Shown: positions 18,190-26,854 of the stretch, in pieces
How the letters are laid out: every line of letters starts with the position of its first letter
Numbering within the stretch: the first letter of the stretch is position 1
Assembly: GCF_016481305.1 (NCBI RefSeq)
Contig: NZ_JAENBO010000001.1
Coordinates: 124,001-188,000, forward strand
DNA length: 64,000 nucleotides
Direction: 5' to 3'
Source: Streptococcus pacificus
GTDB lineage: Bacteria > Bacillota > Bacilli > Lactobacillales > Streptococcaceae
Notes under the pieces: generated by a model
Database searches by the model: none
What the model was told of the DNA's origin: nothing
Seen by the model: the letters and a program-made list of their open reading frames with translations, nothing else
Made by a program: the position numbers and the translations under genes

Positions 18190-19219
18190 AAAAATTGTTA
18201 AAAAAAATAAACGTAGGCAGTTTATTAAAACAGTAGGTGCGAGTATTTTAGCTATATTTGTCCTATTAATTATAGGCTACAAAGGATTGAATGAACTAAC
18301 AAAAACTCACGGTGAAGACATAAAGGATCGCTATCTTTTACTTTCAGAGATTGCTTATCCAAATATCGATTATAGTAATTGGCATTTTAATGTGACAAGT
18401 CAATTTGCAGGTGTTTTTGAATCACATCGTTATAAGAATATAGATGGTATTGAAGTTCCTTTTGAACCTTATCAAGGATACTATTCATTGGGAGGAAATC
18501 TTGATAACAATAATGATAGTGAATACTTATTAGAAGGTGATAATGGTCAGTCAAGTTATACCCACGGTAGTCACTATAAAGTTCCTCGTTTCTATAATAT
18601 TAATTTCAATTACAATGAAGATAGCTACAATCAGCTGACCCAAGATATTACTTATGTCTCTGATTTAAATGGAGAAGCAGTTGAGGTTGCCATTACTTTT
18701 GATAAACCCTATACCTATGATGAAATCAAGACAATGATACCTGATAATTTAATGATTAATTGGTACTGGATTGGTACCACTAGTGACCTTGATACGGTTA
18801 ACTTTCAGCCAAAAGATTTATTTGGAATGACTGACTATCAACAAATCTATAAAGAATCAAAAGAAGTGCCATTTGAAGAAATCTACAATAGTTTTATAAA
18901 ATACTTGAAATCAGGACTATATAATCAATGGATTTCAGGGAATTATAGTAGGGAAAACGACTCGTTAGAGGAAACAGAAGGTAATTCAAATTTTACTGAA
19001 GAAAAAATGAACACTGATAAAAATAACTATTTTGATGTCAAAGAAGATGTTCAAAATTTTATTAGTAATAATCCCGACAGTAAAACTGCTAAATTTTCAG
19101 GAGTTATTTTAACTGGACGCTCCGAGAATTTTGAGGCGTTGAAAAATAAAGAATGGATTTATGCTTCTAATATTGGACAAACGGTAGAAATCAGACCTTA
19201 TCATCACCTAACAAAATAA
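18170..19219 (+). CDS. Membrane anti-sigma factor (Sigma_reg_N/C type)
   Basis: 349 residues. A short basic cytoplasmic part (residues 1-18), a single membrane helix (about 20-41) and a large outer domain, the topology of YhdL-type regulators of ECF sigma factors. The outer domain holds NLMINWYWIGTTSD, as in the anti-sigma C-terminal family. AAGGGG is placed before the ATG, inside the sigma gene; the 20-base overlap suggests coupled synthesis. Expected role: hold the sigma factor at the membrane until an envelope signal is sensed. The signal is unknown; envelope genes nearby (ftsW) hint at wall stress, which is inference. Confidence 0.8.
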   Translation: METIIFEKIVKKNKRRQFIKTVGASILAIFVLLIIGYKGLNELTKTHGEDIKDRYLLLSEIAYPNIDYSNWHFNVTSQFAGVFESHRYKNIDGIEVPFEPYQGYYSLGGNLDNNNDSEYLLEGDNGQSSYTHGSHYKVPRFYNINFNYNEDSYNQLTQDITYVSDLNGEAVEVAITFDKPYTYDEIKTMIPDNLMINWYWIGTTSDLDTVNFQPKDLFGMTDYQQIYKESKEVPFEEIYNSFIKYLKSGLYNQWISGNYSRENDSLEETEGNSNFTEEKMNTDKNNYFDVKEDVQNFISNNPDSKTAKFSGVILTGRSENFEALKNKEWIYASNIGQTVEIRPYHHLTK

Positions 19220-19247
19220 AGAAATTGGCAAAAGAGTCATAAAAAGC

Positions 19248-19275
19248 TTGCTTTTTCGCTGTAATTTGTTAAAAT
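19248..19275 (+). promoter_or_regulatory. Promoter of tuf
   Basis: TTGCTT (19248-19253), 16-base spacer, TAAAAT (19270-19275) with an extended TG. An AAAAAGC-TT-GCTTTTT hairpin over the -35 may act as a weak terminator for the anti-sigma gene. Confidence 0.6.
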
Positions 19276-19345
19276 AGTAGGGTAAAGTTAGACTGTGTAA
19301 GTATGGTCTATCTATAAAATATATTTTATTGGAGGCTTTTCCTAA

Positions 19346-20542
19346 ATGGCAAAAGAAAAATACGATCGTAGTAAACCCCATGTTAACATTGGTACAATTG
19401 GACACGTTGACCATGGTAAAACTACCCTAACTGCAGCAATTACAACTGTACTTGCACGTCGTCTTCCTAGTGCTGTAAACCAGCCTAAAGACTATGCTTC
19501 TATTGATGCTGCTCCAGAAGAACGCGAACGCGGAATCACTATCAATACTGCTCACGTTGAGTACGAAACTGAATCTCGTCACTATGCGCATATTGATGCC
19601 CCAGGACACGCGGACTACGTTAAAAACATGATCACTGGTGCTGCTCAAATGGACGGAGCTATTCTTGTTGTGGCTTCAACTGATGGACCAATGCCACAAA
19701 CTCGTGAGCATATCCTTCTTTCACGCCAAGTAGGTGTTCAACACCTTATTGTTTTCATGAACAAAGTTGACCTTGTTGATGATGAAGAATTGCTTGAATT
19801 AGTTGAAATGGAAATCCGTGACCTATTGTCAGAATATGGATTCCCAGGAGACGATCTTCCAGTCATTCAAGGTTCAGCTCTTAAAGCTCTTGAAGGTGAT
19901 TCAGCAGCAGAAGATGTTATCATGGAATTGATGAAAACTGTTGATGAGTATATCCCAGAACCAGAACGTGATACTGACAAACCACTTCTTCTTCCAGTTG
20001 AGGACGTATTCTCAATCACTGGACGTGGTACTGTAGCATCAGGACGTATCGACCGTGGTACTGTTCGTGTTAACGACGAAATCGAAATCGTTGGTATTAA
20101 AGAAGATAAAACTAAAGCAGTTGTTACTGGAGTTGAAATGTTCCGTAAACAACTTGACGAAGGTCTTGCAGGAGACAACGTTGGTGTTCTTCTTCGTGGT
20201 ATCCAACGTGATGAAATTGAACGTGGACAAGTTATCTCTAAACCAGGTTCAATCAACCCACATACTAAATTTAAAGGCGAAGTGTATATCCTTTCTAAAG
20301 AAGAAGGCGGACGTCACACTCCATTCTTTAACAACTACCGTCCACAATTCTACTTCCGTACAACTGACGTAACAGGTTCAATCGAACTTCCTGCAGGTAC
20401 AGAAATGGTTATGCCTGGTGATAACGTGACTATCGATGTTGAATTGATTCACCCAATCGCCGTAGAACAAGGTACAACATTCTCAATCCGTGAGGGTGGA
20501 CGTACTGTTGGTTCAGGTATCGTTTCAGAAATCGAAGCTTAA
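19346..20542 (+). CDS. tuf: Elongation factor Tu
   Basis: 398 residues. GTPase motifs: [10 protein letters not shown] (P loop), RERGITI (switch I), DAPGHADY (G3), NKVD (G4) and SALKALEGD (G5); beta-barrel domains 2 and 3 follow. It delivers aminoacyl-tRNA to the ribosome. Codon use is visibly more biased than in its neighbours (GGT, CGT, AAC, GAA-rich), as expected for a very highly expressed gene. GGAGG-type site before ATG; own promoter and own terminator. Confidence 0.99.
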   Translation: MAKEKYDRSKPHVNIGTIGHVDHGKTTLTAAITTVLARRLPSAVNQPKDYASIDAAPEERERGITINTAHVEYETESRHYAHIDAPGHADYVKNMITGAAQMDGAILVVASTDGPMPQTREHILLSRQVGVQHLIVFMNKVDLVDDEELLELVEMEIRDLLSEYGFPGDDLPVIQGSALKALEGDSAAEDVIMELMKTVDEYIPEPERDTDKPLLLPVEDVFSITGRGTVASGRIDRGTVRVNDEIEIVGIKEDKTKAVVTGVEMFRKQLDEGLAGDNVGVLLRGIQRDEIERGQVISKPGSINPHTKFKGEVYILSKEEGGRHTPFFNNYRPQFYFRTTDVTGSIELPAGTEMVMPGDNVTIDVELIHPIAVEQGTTFSIREGGRTVGSGIVSEIEA

Positions 20543-20585
20543 GAAATTAAGTTCCCAGATAACAATTATTTGTCAGACAACAAAT

Positions 20586-20617
20586 AAAAAAAGCTCTATC
20601 TTGATAGGGCTTTTTTC
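20586..20617 (+). terminator. Terminator of tuf
   Basis: AAAAAAGCTCTATC and GATAGGGCTTTTTT arms around TT, with one G-T pair and a T run. Confidence 0.9.
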
Positions 20618-20642
20618 TGTTGTGATCAGATAAATCTTTTAA

Positions 20643-21458
<816 letters not shown>

Positions 21459-21469
21459 TGATATCATCA

Positions 21470-21504
21470 ATAAAACACTTGCACTAGTGCAAGTGTTTTA
21501 TTTT
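21470..21504. terminator. Bidirectional terminator of tpiA and murN
   Basis: Perfect palindrome: AATAAAACACTTGCACT and its complement. It lies between convergent genes. Confidence 0.9.
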
Positions 21505-21506
21505 GC

Positions 21507-22736
21507 TTATCTGCCTAGAATCTTCTTAATTCCTTGCAGTAACTTAAATTTTAATGGGATTGGGTAATATCTAAATGTTCCCATTTTACGAGTAATATAG
21601 CCATTGAAATTTTGTTTAAATCTTAAAACACCATCTTCTTTTTCAAAATCTCCAGTAATACCAAGGAAATTATACAGAGGAATTTGTTTTTTGATAGCTT
21701 CTAACATAACATATTCTTGTAGAAGTGCTGGTGCATAAAACTTGTTGAAGGCAGGATATGAGCCACTAAAGAGGTAAACAGCTTCTTGCTTGGTATAAAT
21801 AAATAGACTACCTGCTAGAACAACTTCTTGATCACCATATTCAGAAATAAATTGTTTGGCTTCTTTTTTTCGAATGTCAAATGTTTTAATTTGTTCTTTT
21901 AATTCGGAAAGTTTGTTTTGTGTCTTTGTTGATGGTGTTTTTTCAAAGCGTTGGTGGAGTTGTTCTACTTTTGTTTTCAATTTTTCCTGATCTTGATTAA
22001 GACGTTTAAGATAGGTGTTGAAATTTAGCGTCGCTACCATAAACTCTGCTTTATCTTTAAAACTATCAAAGAAATCTTCATAATAATCAAGGGGTTTGTC
22101 AACATTTCCATATTTTTCAGAAGTAGAGAGAGTTATCTCTTTGAATAGATGAAGCTCTTCACGTTTCAATTTTTTCAAGTTAATTCCGAATGTTTTTGCT
22201 TTCTTAACAAGTGGTTTTCCTTTTTTGCTAAAGGAGTTTATCAGATTATCACTTGTTATGTCATTAAGATCTTTTACATAGTGCCAGTCTGGCTCACCGC
22301 CCGGGTAGCCTGTCAACAAACCATCATGGTGGTAACCCAAATTGGTTAGTGTTTCAATCAATTCTTTTTTGGGTTTACTTGTTGGTTTACCATCACTATC
22401 AAAGGTTTGATAGGTATCAAAGGGTTTAACAATTAATTCAAGCGCCCCTTTTTGTTTAGCAAAGGTGGTTAAACCTTGATAAAAATCTGATAAAAAATGC
22501 ATATCTGAGGAAACAGGACCACTGTTGATTTCCATATGAAGACCACCAGTCATTGGAATCATATAGACTAGTGCAGACACTTTGATGTCTTGTTCAACTT
22601 TTAAACCAACGTATGAAACCTCATAACCTCTTTTTCTAAAGAGCGTAGCCATTTCTTCTGATTGCATAAATGATTTGTAGCTGACTGATTCGATGTGGTG
22701 ACGAAATTCTTCTTTTGTGAGTTCGGTAAAGGCCAT
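21507..22736 (-). CDS. murN: MurN-like peptidoglycan branch aminoacyltransferase (FemABX family)
   Basis: 409 residues, matching pneumococcal MurN in length. The FemABX double-GNAT fold is interrupted by a coiled-coil arm of about 60 residues (TYLKRLNQDQEKLKTKVEQL, then a Lys/Glu/Gln helix) as in tRNA-dependent FemX-type enzymes; the second half has FSGSYPAFNKFYAPALLQ. It adds the second amino acid of the interpeptide bridge to the Lys side chain of lipid II, from aminoacyl-tRNA. Its ATG overlaps the stop of murM (TAATG), giving a coupled pair. Confidence 0.9.
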   Translation of the reverse strand: MAFTELTKEEFRHHIESVSYKSFMQSEEMATLFRKRGYEVSYVGLKVEQDIKVSALVYMIPMTGGLHMEINSGPVSSDMHFLSDFYQGLTTFAKQKGALELIVKPFDTYQTFDSDGKPTSKPKKELIETLTNLGYHHDGLLTGYPGGEPDWHYVKDLNDITSDNLINSFSKKGKPLVKKAKTFGINLKKLKREELHLFKEITLSTSEKYGNVDKPLDYYEDFFDSFKDKAEFMVATLNFNTYLKRLNQDQEKLKTKVEQLHQRFEKTPSTKTQNKLSELKEQIKTFDIRKKEAKQFISEYGDQEVVLAGSLFIYTKQEAVYLFSGSYPAFNKFYAPALLQEYVMLEAIKKQIPLYNFLGITGDFEKEDGVLRFKQNFNGYITRKMGTFRYYPIPLKFKLLQGIKKILGR

Positions 22737-23950
22737 TAATGCTTACTCCTCATTTGTTTGCGTATTTGATAGGCTTTTTTTGATAATCCGTATAAAATAG
22801 AATTGACAGGGATATCAAATTCACCAATATATTCTTCAATCATAGGATTAAAATTAGACTTGAATTTTGTTAAGCCATCATCGAGAGTTCCTTCAATTCC
22901 ACCCATATTAGCCCAGATAATGCCATCTTGGTAGGCATCTTCAAAGACTTTTGGGTATAGGGTATATTGTGGGAAGAAACTCTTGAATTCATCATTCATT
23001 CCAGCATATAGCATTTCCATGACATTTCCAAAACGAATGGATAAAATACCTGCAATCACTAATTCATCAGGGTATTTTGTGACAAACTCTCTAAATTCAG
23101 CAATGTATTTACTAACAGATTCTTTTTGGTCTGTTAATTTGTTTAATCGTTTCTTTTGGTGAGGTTGGGTTTGAGCAATCTGTTCATTAATAGCTTTTAG
23201 TTGTTCTTCATAATCAGAAAGGCCCTGTTTCAAATTGACTTTTGCTAGGTGGAGGTAGGCATCATCACCAAAGATTGTCATCATTTTTTTGAAATACTCT
23301 TTGTTACGAAGAGCTACGCCTTTTCTTTCTTCGGTTATAGCAACAACCTCAGCAAAAGCATCAATATTATCTTTTGTTCCCCTATAAGTAATCACACCAC
23401 GGCTGTTAGCTTTTTTTAACAGCCTTTTGGTATGTTTGGGGAAGCTTTGTTCGATATCTTTTTGTGTATAGACATTGGCTTGAAAGCGCGGTTGAATACT
23501 GTCATCAATTTTTGTGGTACAGCCACTCCATGAAGCACCTGCCAGCTCAAGTGTTGAGATGATTTCAAGGGTTTCTTGATTATCTTTAGCCTCTTCACCG
23601 AGATGGTACTGACGTAATAAGATAGCTGGATCAAATTTAATAAAAAGTGCTTTTTTGGTTTTTCCATATTTTTTAAGTGACGAGATGACAAAACGGACCA
23701 AATCTTTGTCGGTATAATCCATCACTGGACCTCTAGGGATATATAACATGGTCATTCCAAGTGGTAACTGTTTGATTAAAACAGCAGCACTGGCAACTAA
23801 TTGTTCGGCTCTATAAAAACCAATAATGTCATTGTCCCAGTTATCTTTTACTTTGGACCACTGACTGCTTTGTAAGAGGTTGGTTTGTGGACTATTTTTG
23901 ACAAAGTCGTCATGTTCTTTTGGTGATAGTCCAATTTTATAGGTTAACAT
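22736..23950 (-). CDS. murM: MurM-like peptidoglycan branch aminoacyltransferase (FemABX family)
   Basis: 404 residues from ATG 23950, which overlaps the stop of the upstream Cof gene (TAATG); an in-frame ATG 15 bases earlier is the alternative. Family features: LLQSSQWSKVK at the start, TMLYIPRGPVMDY, the coiled-coil arm (QLKAINEQIAQTQPHQKKRL), and the C-terminal LYAGMNDEFKSFFPQYTLY. It adds the first bridge residue (Ala or Ser in streptococci) from tRNA onto lipid II. Coupled to murN and to the phosphatase before it. Confidence 0.9.
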   Translation of the reverse strand: MLTYKIGLSPKEHDDFVKNSPQTNLLQSSQWSKVKDNWDNDIIGFYRAEQLVASAAVLIKQLPLGMTMLYIPRGPVMDYTDKDLVRFVISSLKKYGKTKKALFIKFDPAILLRQYHLGEEAKDNQETLEIISTLELAGASWSGCTTKIDDSIQPRFQANVYTQKDIEQSFPKHTKRLLKKANSRGVITYRGTKDNIDAFAEVVAITEERKGVALRNKEYFKKMMTIFGDDAYLHLAKVNLKQGLSDYEEQLKAINEQIAQTQPHQKKRLNKLTDQKESVSKYIAEFREFVTKYPDELVIAGILSIRFGNVMEMLYAGMNDEFKSFFPQYTLYPKVFEDAYQDGIIWANMGGIEGTLDDGLTKFKSNFNPMIEEYIGEFDIPVNSILYGLSKKAYQIRKQMRSKH

Positions 23951-24759
23951 TATTTTAATACCCATTGACGTATGGCATAAGCTACGCCACTTTCTTCGTT
24001 TGATTTAGTAATGTATTTGGCTATTTTTTTAAGATTTGGGTTACCATTTGCCATCACAACAGGATTAGCGACAACTTCTAACATTGCACGGTCATTTTCC
24101 TCATCACCAATAGCCATGGTTTCCTCCATCGCAATCCCCAATTTTTCAGCCAAATGAATAATGGCATTGCCTTTACTGACTTTTTTATTAACAACTTCTA
24201 AATAGAAGGGCTGTGATTTAACTAAGCCGTATTTTTTTTGGAATCTTTCAGGAATATTTGCGATAGCTTGATTTAAAATCTCAGGTTCATCAATAAACAT
24301 GATTTTGATGATGTCTTTAGTCGCCATTTCTTCTGGTGTGCGATAAAAAACTGGCATGCTAACCAGAGTCGCCTCATGAACGGTATATTTTCCGATATTT
24401 TTATTAGCGGTATAGATGCCGTCTTTTGTAATGGCATGCATATGGACCCCTAATTTACGACTCAGCCATTCCAGATCAAGGTAGTCATCATAGCTTAATC
24501 CTTCTTTAACCAGTTCATCTTGAGTAAGTGTTTCTTGAACTAATCCGCCATTGAAAGTAATGACGTAGTCACCCTTTTCGTTGAGATTGAGTTGCTCCAA
24601 TAATTTTGTGACTCCAGCAATAGGTCTTCCTGTTGTAATAACAATTTTAACGCCAGCTTGTTTGGCCTCTTGTATAGCTTGATAGACCTCGTCGGTAATT
24701 TCTTTTTTACTATTGACTAAGGTGCCATCAATATCGATAGCGATTAGTTTAATGGTCAT
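23950..24759 (-). CDS. Cof-type HAD sugar-phosphate phosphatase
   Basis: 269 residues from the ATG at 24759, which has GGAG 5 bases upstream; the longer frame (23 more codons) has no ribosome site. HAD motif I DIDGTL (residues 8-13), motif II TTGRP, motif III lysine in VSKGNA, and motif IV GDEENDRAML; the large C2 cap is that of Cof/YidA enzymes, which act on sugar phosphates and related compounds. It is the first gene of the murM-murN operon, as in other streptococci. Confidence 0.9.
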   Translation of the reverse strand: MTIKLIAIDIDGTLVNSKKEITDEVYQAIQEAKQAGVKIVITTGRPIAGVTKLLEQLNLNEKGDYVITFNGGLVQETLTQDELVKEGLSYDDYLDLEWLSRKLGVHMHAITKDGIYTANKNIGKYTVHEATLVSMPVFYRTPEEMATKDIIKIMFIDEPEILNQAIANIPERFQKKYGLVKSQPFYLEVVNKKVSKGNAIIHLAEKLGIAMEETMAIGDEENDRAMLEVVANPVVMANGNPNLKKIAKYITKSNEESGVAYAIRQWVLK

Positions 24760-24846
24760 TGTAACTCCAATATCTTTTTTTATAAAATACTCAACTACTA
24801 TATTACTAAAAATCTTCTTTTTTGTCATGGACTACTCTTATAATAG

Positions 24847-24876
24847 AAAATGACTGATAGTCATCAGTCATTTTTT
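24847..24876. terminator. Terminator of the HD-domain gene
   Basis: AAAATGACTGAT and ATCAGTCATTTT arms around AGTC, flanked by A and T runs; it lies just after the minus-strand stop at 24896. Confidence 0.8.
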
Positions 24877-24895
24877 GGTATTTTAAGGATAATAA

Positions 24896-26149
24896 TTAAT
24901 TAGTTTGTGAAATATCTAGTTGGCTACCTAGCATTTCTTTAGGGAAGTAAAAGCGTTGATCACCGTGTATAGTACCAGAAAGTGCTGCTACTAAAGTTGA
25001 GAGTTTTGATAGCTCAACAATTTCTCCGTTTTGTTGTTTGATTTCAATCTGAGTTCTAGGATTTTTGACGTCTGGACGATACACATCATAAGGTAAATCA
25101 AAATTTCGATGAATGGCTGTATAGTAGTCGGGATCGTAGCCGGCTTCGTTCACCATGTCTTTTAGTCTATCAATCGTAGTTTTTCCCTTACTATCAAAGG
25201 TTATCGATTTGAATACTTTACGATTGACAAAACGATTAGCTAAGTCAGAAAGAATGGGATCTGAACAGTTAATCCATGTTTGAAAATAAGTATTCATTAC
25301 ACCATCATCTAAGCTGAGATAGTCTTCAAGAGTAAAATCTTGTTCAAAAAAAGGAATGAGGTGTGGTGATGTTGTTTCAAAAAATTCTTTTTGTTCTTTG
25401 TAAAGAAATTTTGCTCTTTTAAGAAGATTTTGTAATAGCACTTCCATAGCTCGGCTAGCAGGGTGAAAGTAAACCTGCATATACATTTGATAACGACTAA
25501 TGATATAGTCTTCAACAGCATGAAGTCCGCCTGCATCAAAAATAATACCATTTTCAGTTGGTTCAATACTACTTAAAATTCTTGTTAAATCAAATTCACC
25601 ATAGCTAGCGCCAGTAAAATATGAATCCCTCAAGAGATAATCCATTCTATCGGCATCAATTTGGCTTGAGATAAGTTGTACCACTTGTTTATTCTGGTAA
25701 GTATGATTAATAACGCTGGCCACTTTTTCTGGAAAATCTGTCGATACTTTTCGAAGAATAGCATTAATTTCAGTAGTAGGGCTAGTCACAATTTTTTGGG
25801 TAAATTCTTCATGGTCAGTACCAAACAAGCCTTCAAAAGTGTGAGAGTATGCCCCATGACCAATATCGTGGAGTAGAGCTGATACAATCGTTAATAGTGT
25901 ATCCTCAGTATGCCAGATGGTTTCGTAATTAGCATTAAAACGCTCTGCCATTCGTCTTGCAATGTCATAAACACCAAGACAATGAGAAAAACGACTATGT
26001 TCGCCACCATGAAAGGTATAACTGGTCGTTCCTAGCTGTTTGATACGGCGCAATCGTTGAAATTCTTTGGTGTTAATTAAATCATAAATAATCTGTTCTT
26101 TGACAATAATGTCGTTATGAACAGGATCTCTAAATATTTTTTCCATCAT
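24896..26149 (-). CDS. HD-domain dNTP phosphohydrolase-like protein
   Basis: 417 residues from the ATG at 26149 (a second ATG follows directly). HD motifs: RFSHCLGVYDIARR, then ALLHDIGHGAYSHTFE, and the last aspartate in QIDADRMDYLLRDS. This is the SAMHD1/EF1143-type family found in Gram-positives, close to the Enterococcus enzyme that hydrolyses dNTPs. It probably controls dNTP pools. Its extended -10 (TGTTATAAT on the minus strand) ends 6 bases before the ATG, so the mRNA is probably leaderless. Longer frames upstream would cross the promoter. Confidence 0.88.
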   Translation of the reverse strand: MMEKIFRDPVHNDIIVKEQIIYDLINTKEFQRLRRIKQLGTTSYTFHGGEHSRFSHCLGVYDIARRMAERFNANYETIWHTEDTLLTIVSALLHDIGHGAYSHTFEGLFGTDHEEFTQKIVTSPTTEINAILRKVSTDFPEKVASVINHTYQNKQVVQLISSQIDADRMDYLLRDSYFTGASYGEFDLTRILSSIEPTENGIIFDAGGLHAVEDYIISRYQMYMQVYFHPASRAMEVLLQNLLKRAKFLYKEQKEFFETTSPHLIPFFEQDFTLEDYLSLDDGVMNTYFQTWINCSDPILSDLANRFVNRKVFKSITFDSKGKTTIDRLKDMVNEAGYDPDYYTAIHRNFDLPYDVYRPDVKNPRTQIEIKQQNGEIVELSKLSTLVAALSGTIHGDQRFYFPKEMLGSQLDISQTN

Positions 26150-26155
26150 AAAGCT

Positions 26156-26164
26156 ATTATAACA
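26156..26164 (-). promoter_or_regulatory. Extended -10 promoter of the HD gene (leaderless candidate)
   Basis: TGT-TATAAT on the minus strand, then AGCTTT and the start codon. No Shine-Dalgarno fits between. Confidence 0.6.
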
Positions 26165-26274
26165 AAAAAACGTAATAGCTCCCAGAATTAACCGGTAAAA
26201 GAGAAGGCTTTTTGTCATTGCTAAGCTTCGTTAAAATTGATACAATAGATAACAATAATTAAGGATATCATAAA

Positions 26275-26667
26275 ATGAAAATTAAATTACAAAATACCGT
26301 TACTATTGATGATCAAGTTGATGTTGTTACTGAAGAATATGAGGGTGAATTGGTCATAAAAGGCAAAACACACTATTTTAGTTATTTTAATAATGAGAAC
26401 GAAAAGGTAGTTATTAAATATAAAGAAAATGAACTTGTTATGAGTCGTTTCTCCAATCCCACTTCTATCATGAGGTTTCATCACAAAAACTATGACAGTG
26501 CTAATATTGCAACACCTATGGGGTTACAAAAACTAGCGACCAAAACTCATCATTTATCACTAGATAAGGACAATCAAAAGATTCTTTTAAATTATGATTT
26601 ATTAATTGGCGTTGAATCCGGAGCTGTTTTAGCGTCCTATCAATTGTCGCTTTTTTGGTTTGATTAA
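26275..26667 (+). CDS. DUF1934 calycin-like protein (YwiB family)
   Basis: 130 residues, predicted almost entirely beta strands (KIKLQNTVTID, KTHYFSYFNNENEKVVIKY split here, ESGAVLASYQLSLFW at the end). It matches the YwiB/DUF1934 family, whose structures are lipocalin-like barrels; function unknown. AAGGATA is placed before ATG. It is transcribed away from the HD gene and stands before the manganese riboswitch. Confidence 0.8.
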   Translation: MKIKLQNTVTIDDQVDVVTEEYEGELVIKGKTHYFSYFNNENEKVVIKYKENELVMSRFSNPTSIMRFHHKNYDSANIATPMGLQKLATKTHHLSLDKDNQKILLNYDLLIGVESGAVLASYQLSLFWFD

Positions 26668-26678
26668 CCCCATTTGAC

Positions 26679-26707
26679 TTGTTATTCAAAATAAATTCCT
26701 GTATAAT
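26679..26707 (+). promoter_or_regulatory. Promoter of the riboswitch-controlled cation ATPase
   Basis: TTGTTA (26679-26684), 17 bases, TATAAT (26702-26707). It sits just upstream of the manganese aptamer. Confidence 0.65.
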
Positions 26708-26717
26708 AAGAAGATAT

Positions 26718-26800
26718 CAAGGGAGTAGCAGACGGTTAAACCGTGATATGGTCGTCAATCCGAAAGAAATTTCCGGCCATATCTTAAACAGCGAGACTTG
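26718..26800 (+). ncRNA. Manganese (yybP-ykoY) riboswitch aptamer
   Basis: Conserved family pieces are present: AAGGGAGTAGC at the 5' side and ACAGCGAGACTTG at the 3' side, joined by two hairpin arms (GACGGTTAAACCGT and the GATATGG / CCATATC arm). P1 can form between CAAG (26718-26721) and CTTG (26797-26800). Lactococcal yoaB and pneumococcal mgtA, both P-type cation ATPases, carry the same type of riboswitch. Confidence 0.88.
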
Positions 26801-26825
26801 TTTTGAAAAAAACAGGTCTTTTTCT
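26794..26825 (+). terminator. Riboswitch expression platform: terminator overlapping P1
   Basis: AGACTTGTTTT pairs with AAAACAGGTCT around GAAA, followed by TTTTC. The 5' arm contains the aptamer's closing strand, so aptamer folding and terminator are exclusive. A second hairpin, GGTCTTTTTC with GAAAAAGACC (26815-26838), can also disrupt it. Confidence 0.7.
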
Positions 26826-26854
26826 ATGGAAAAAGACCAAAGGAGGAAACAATT

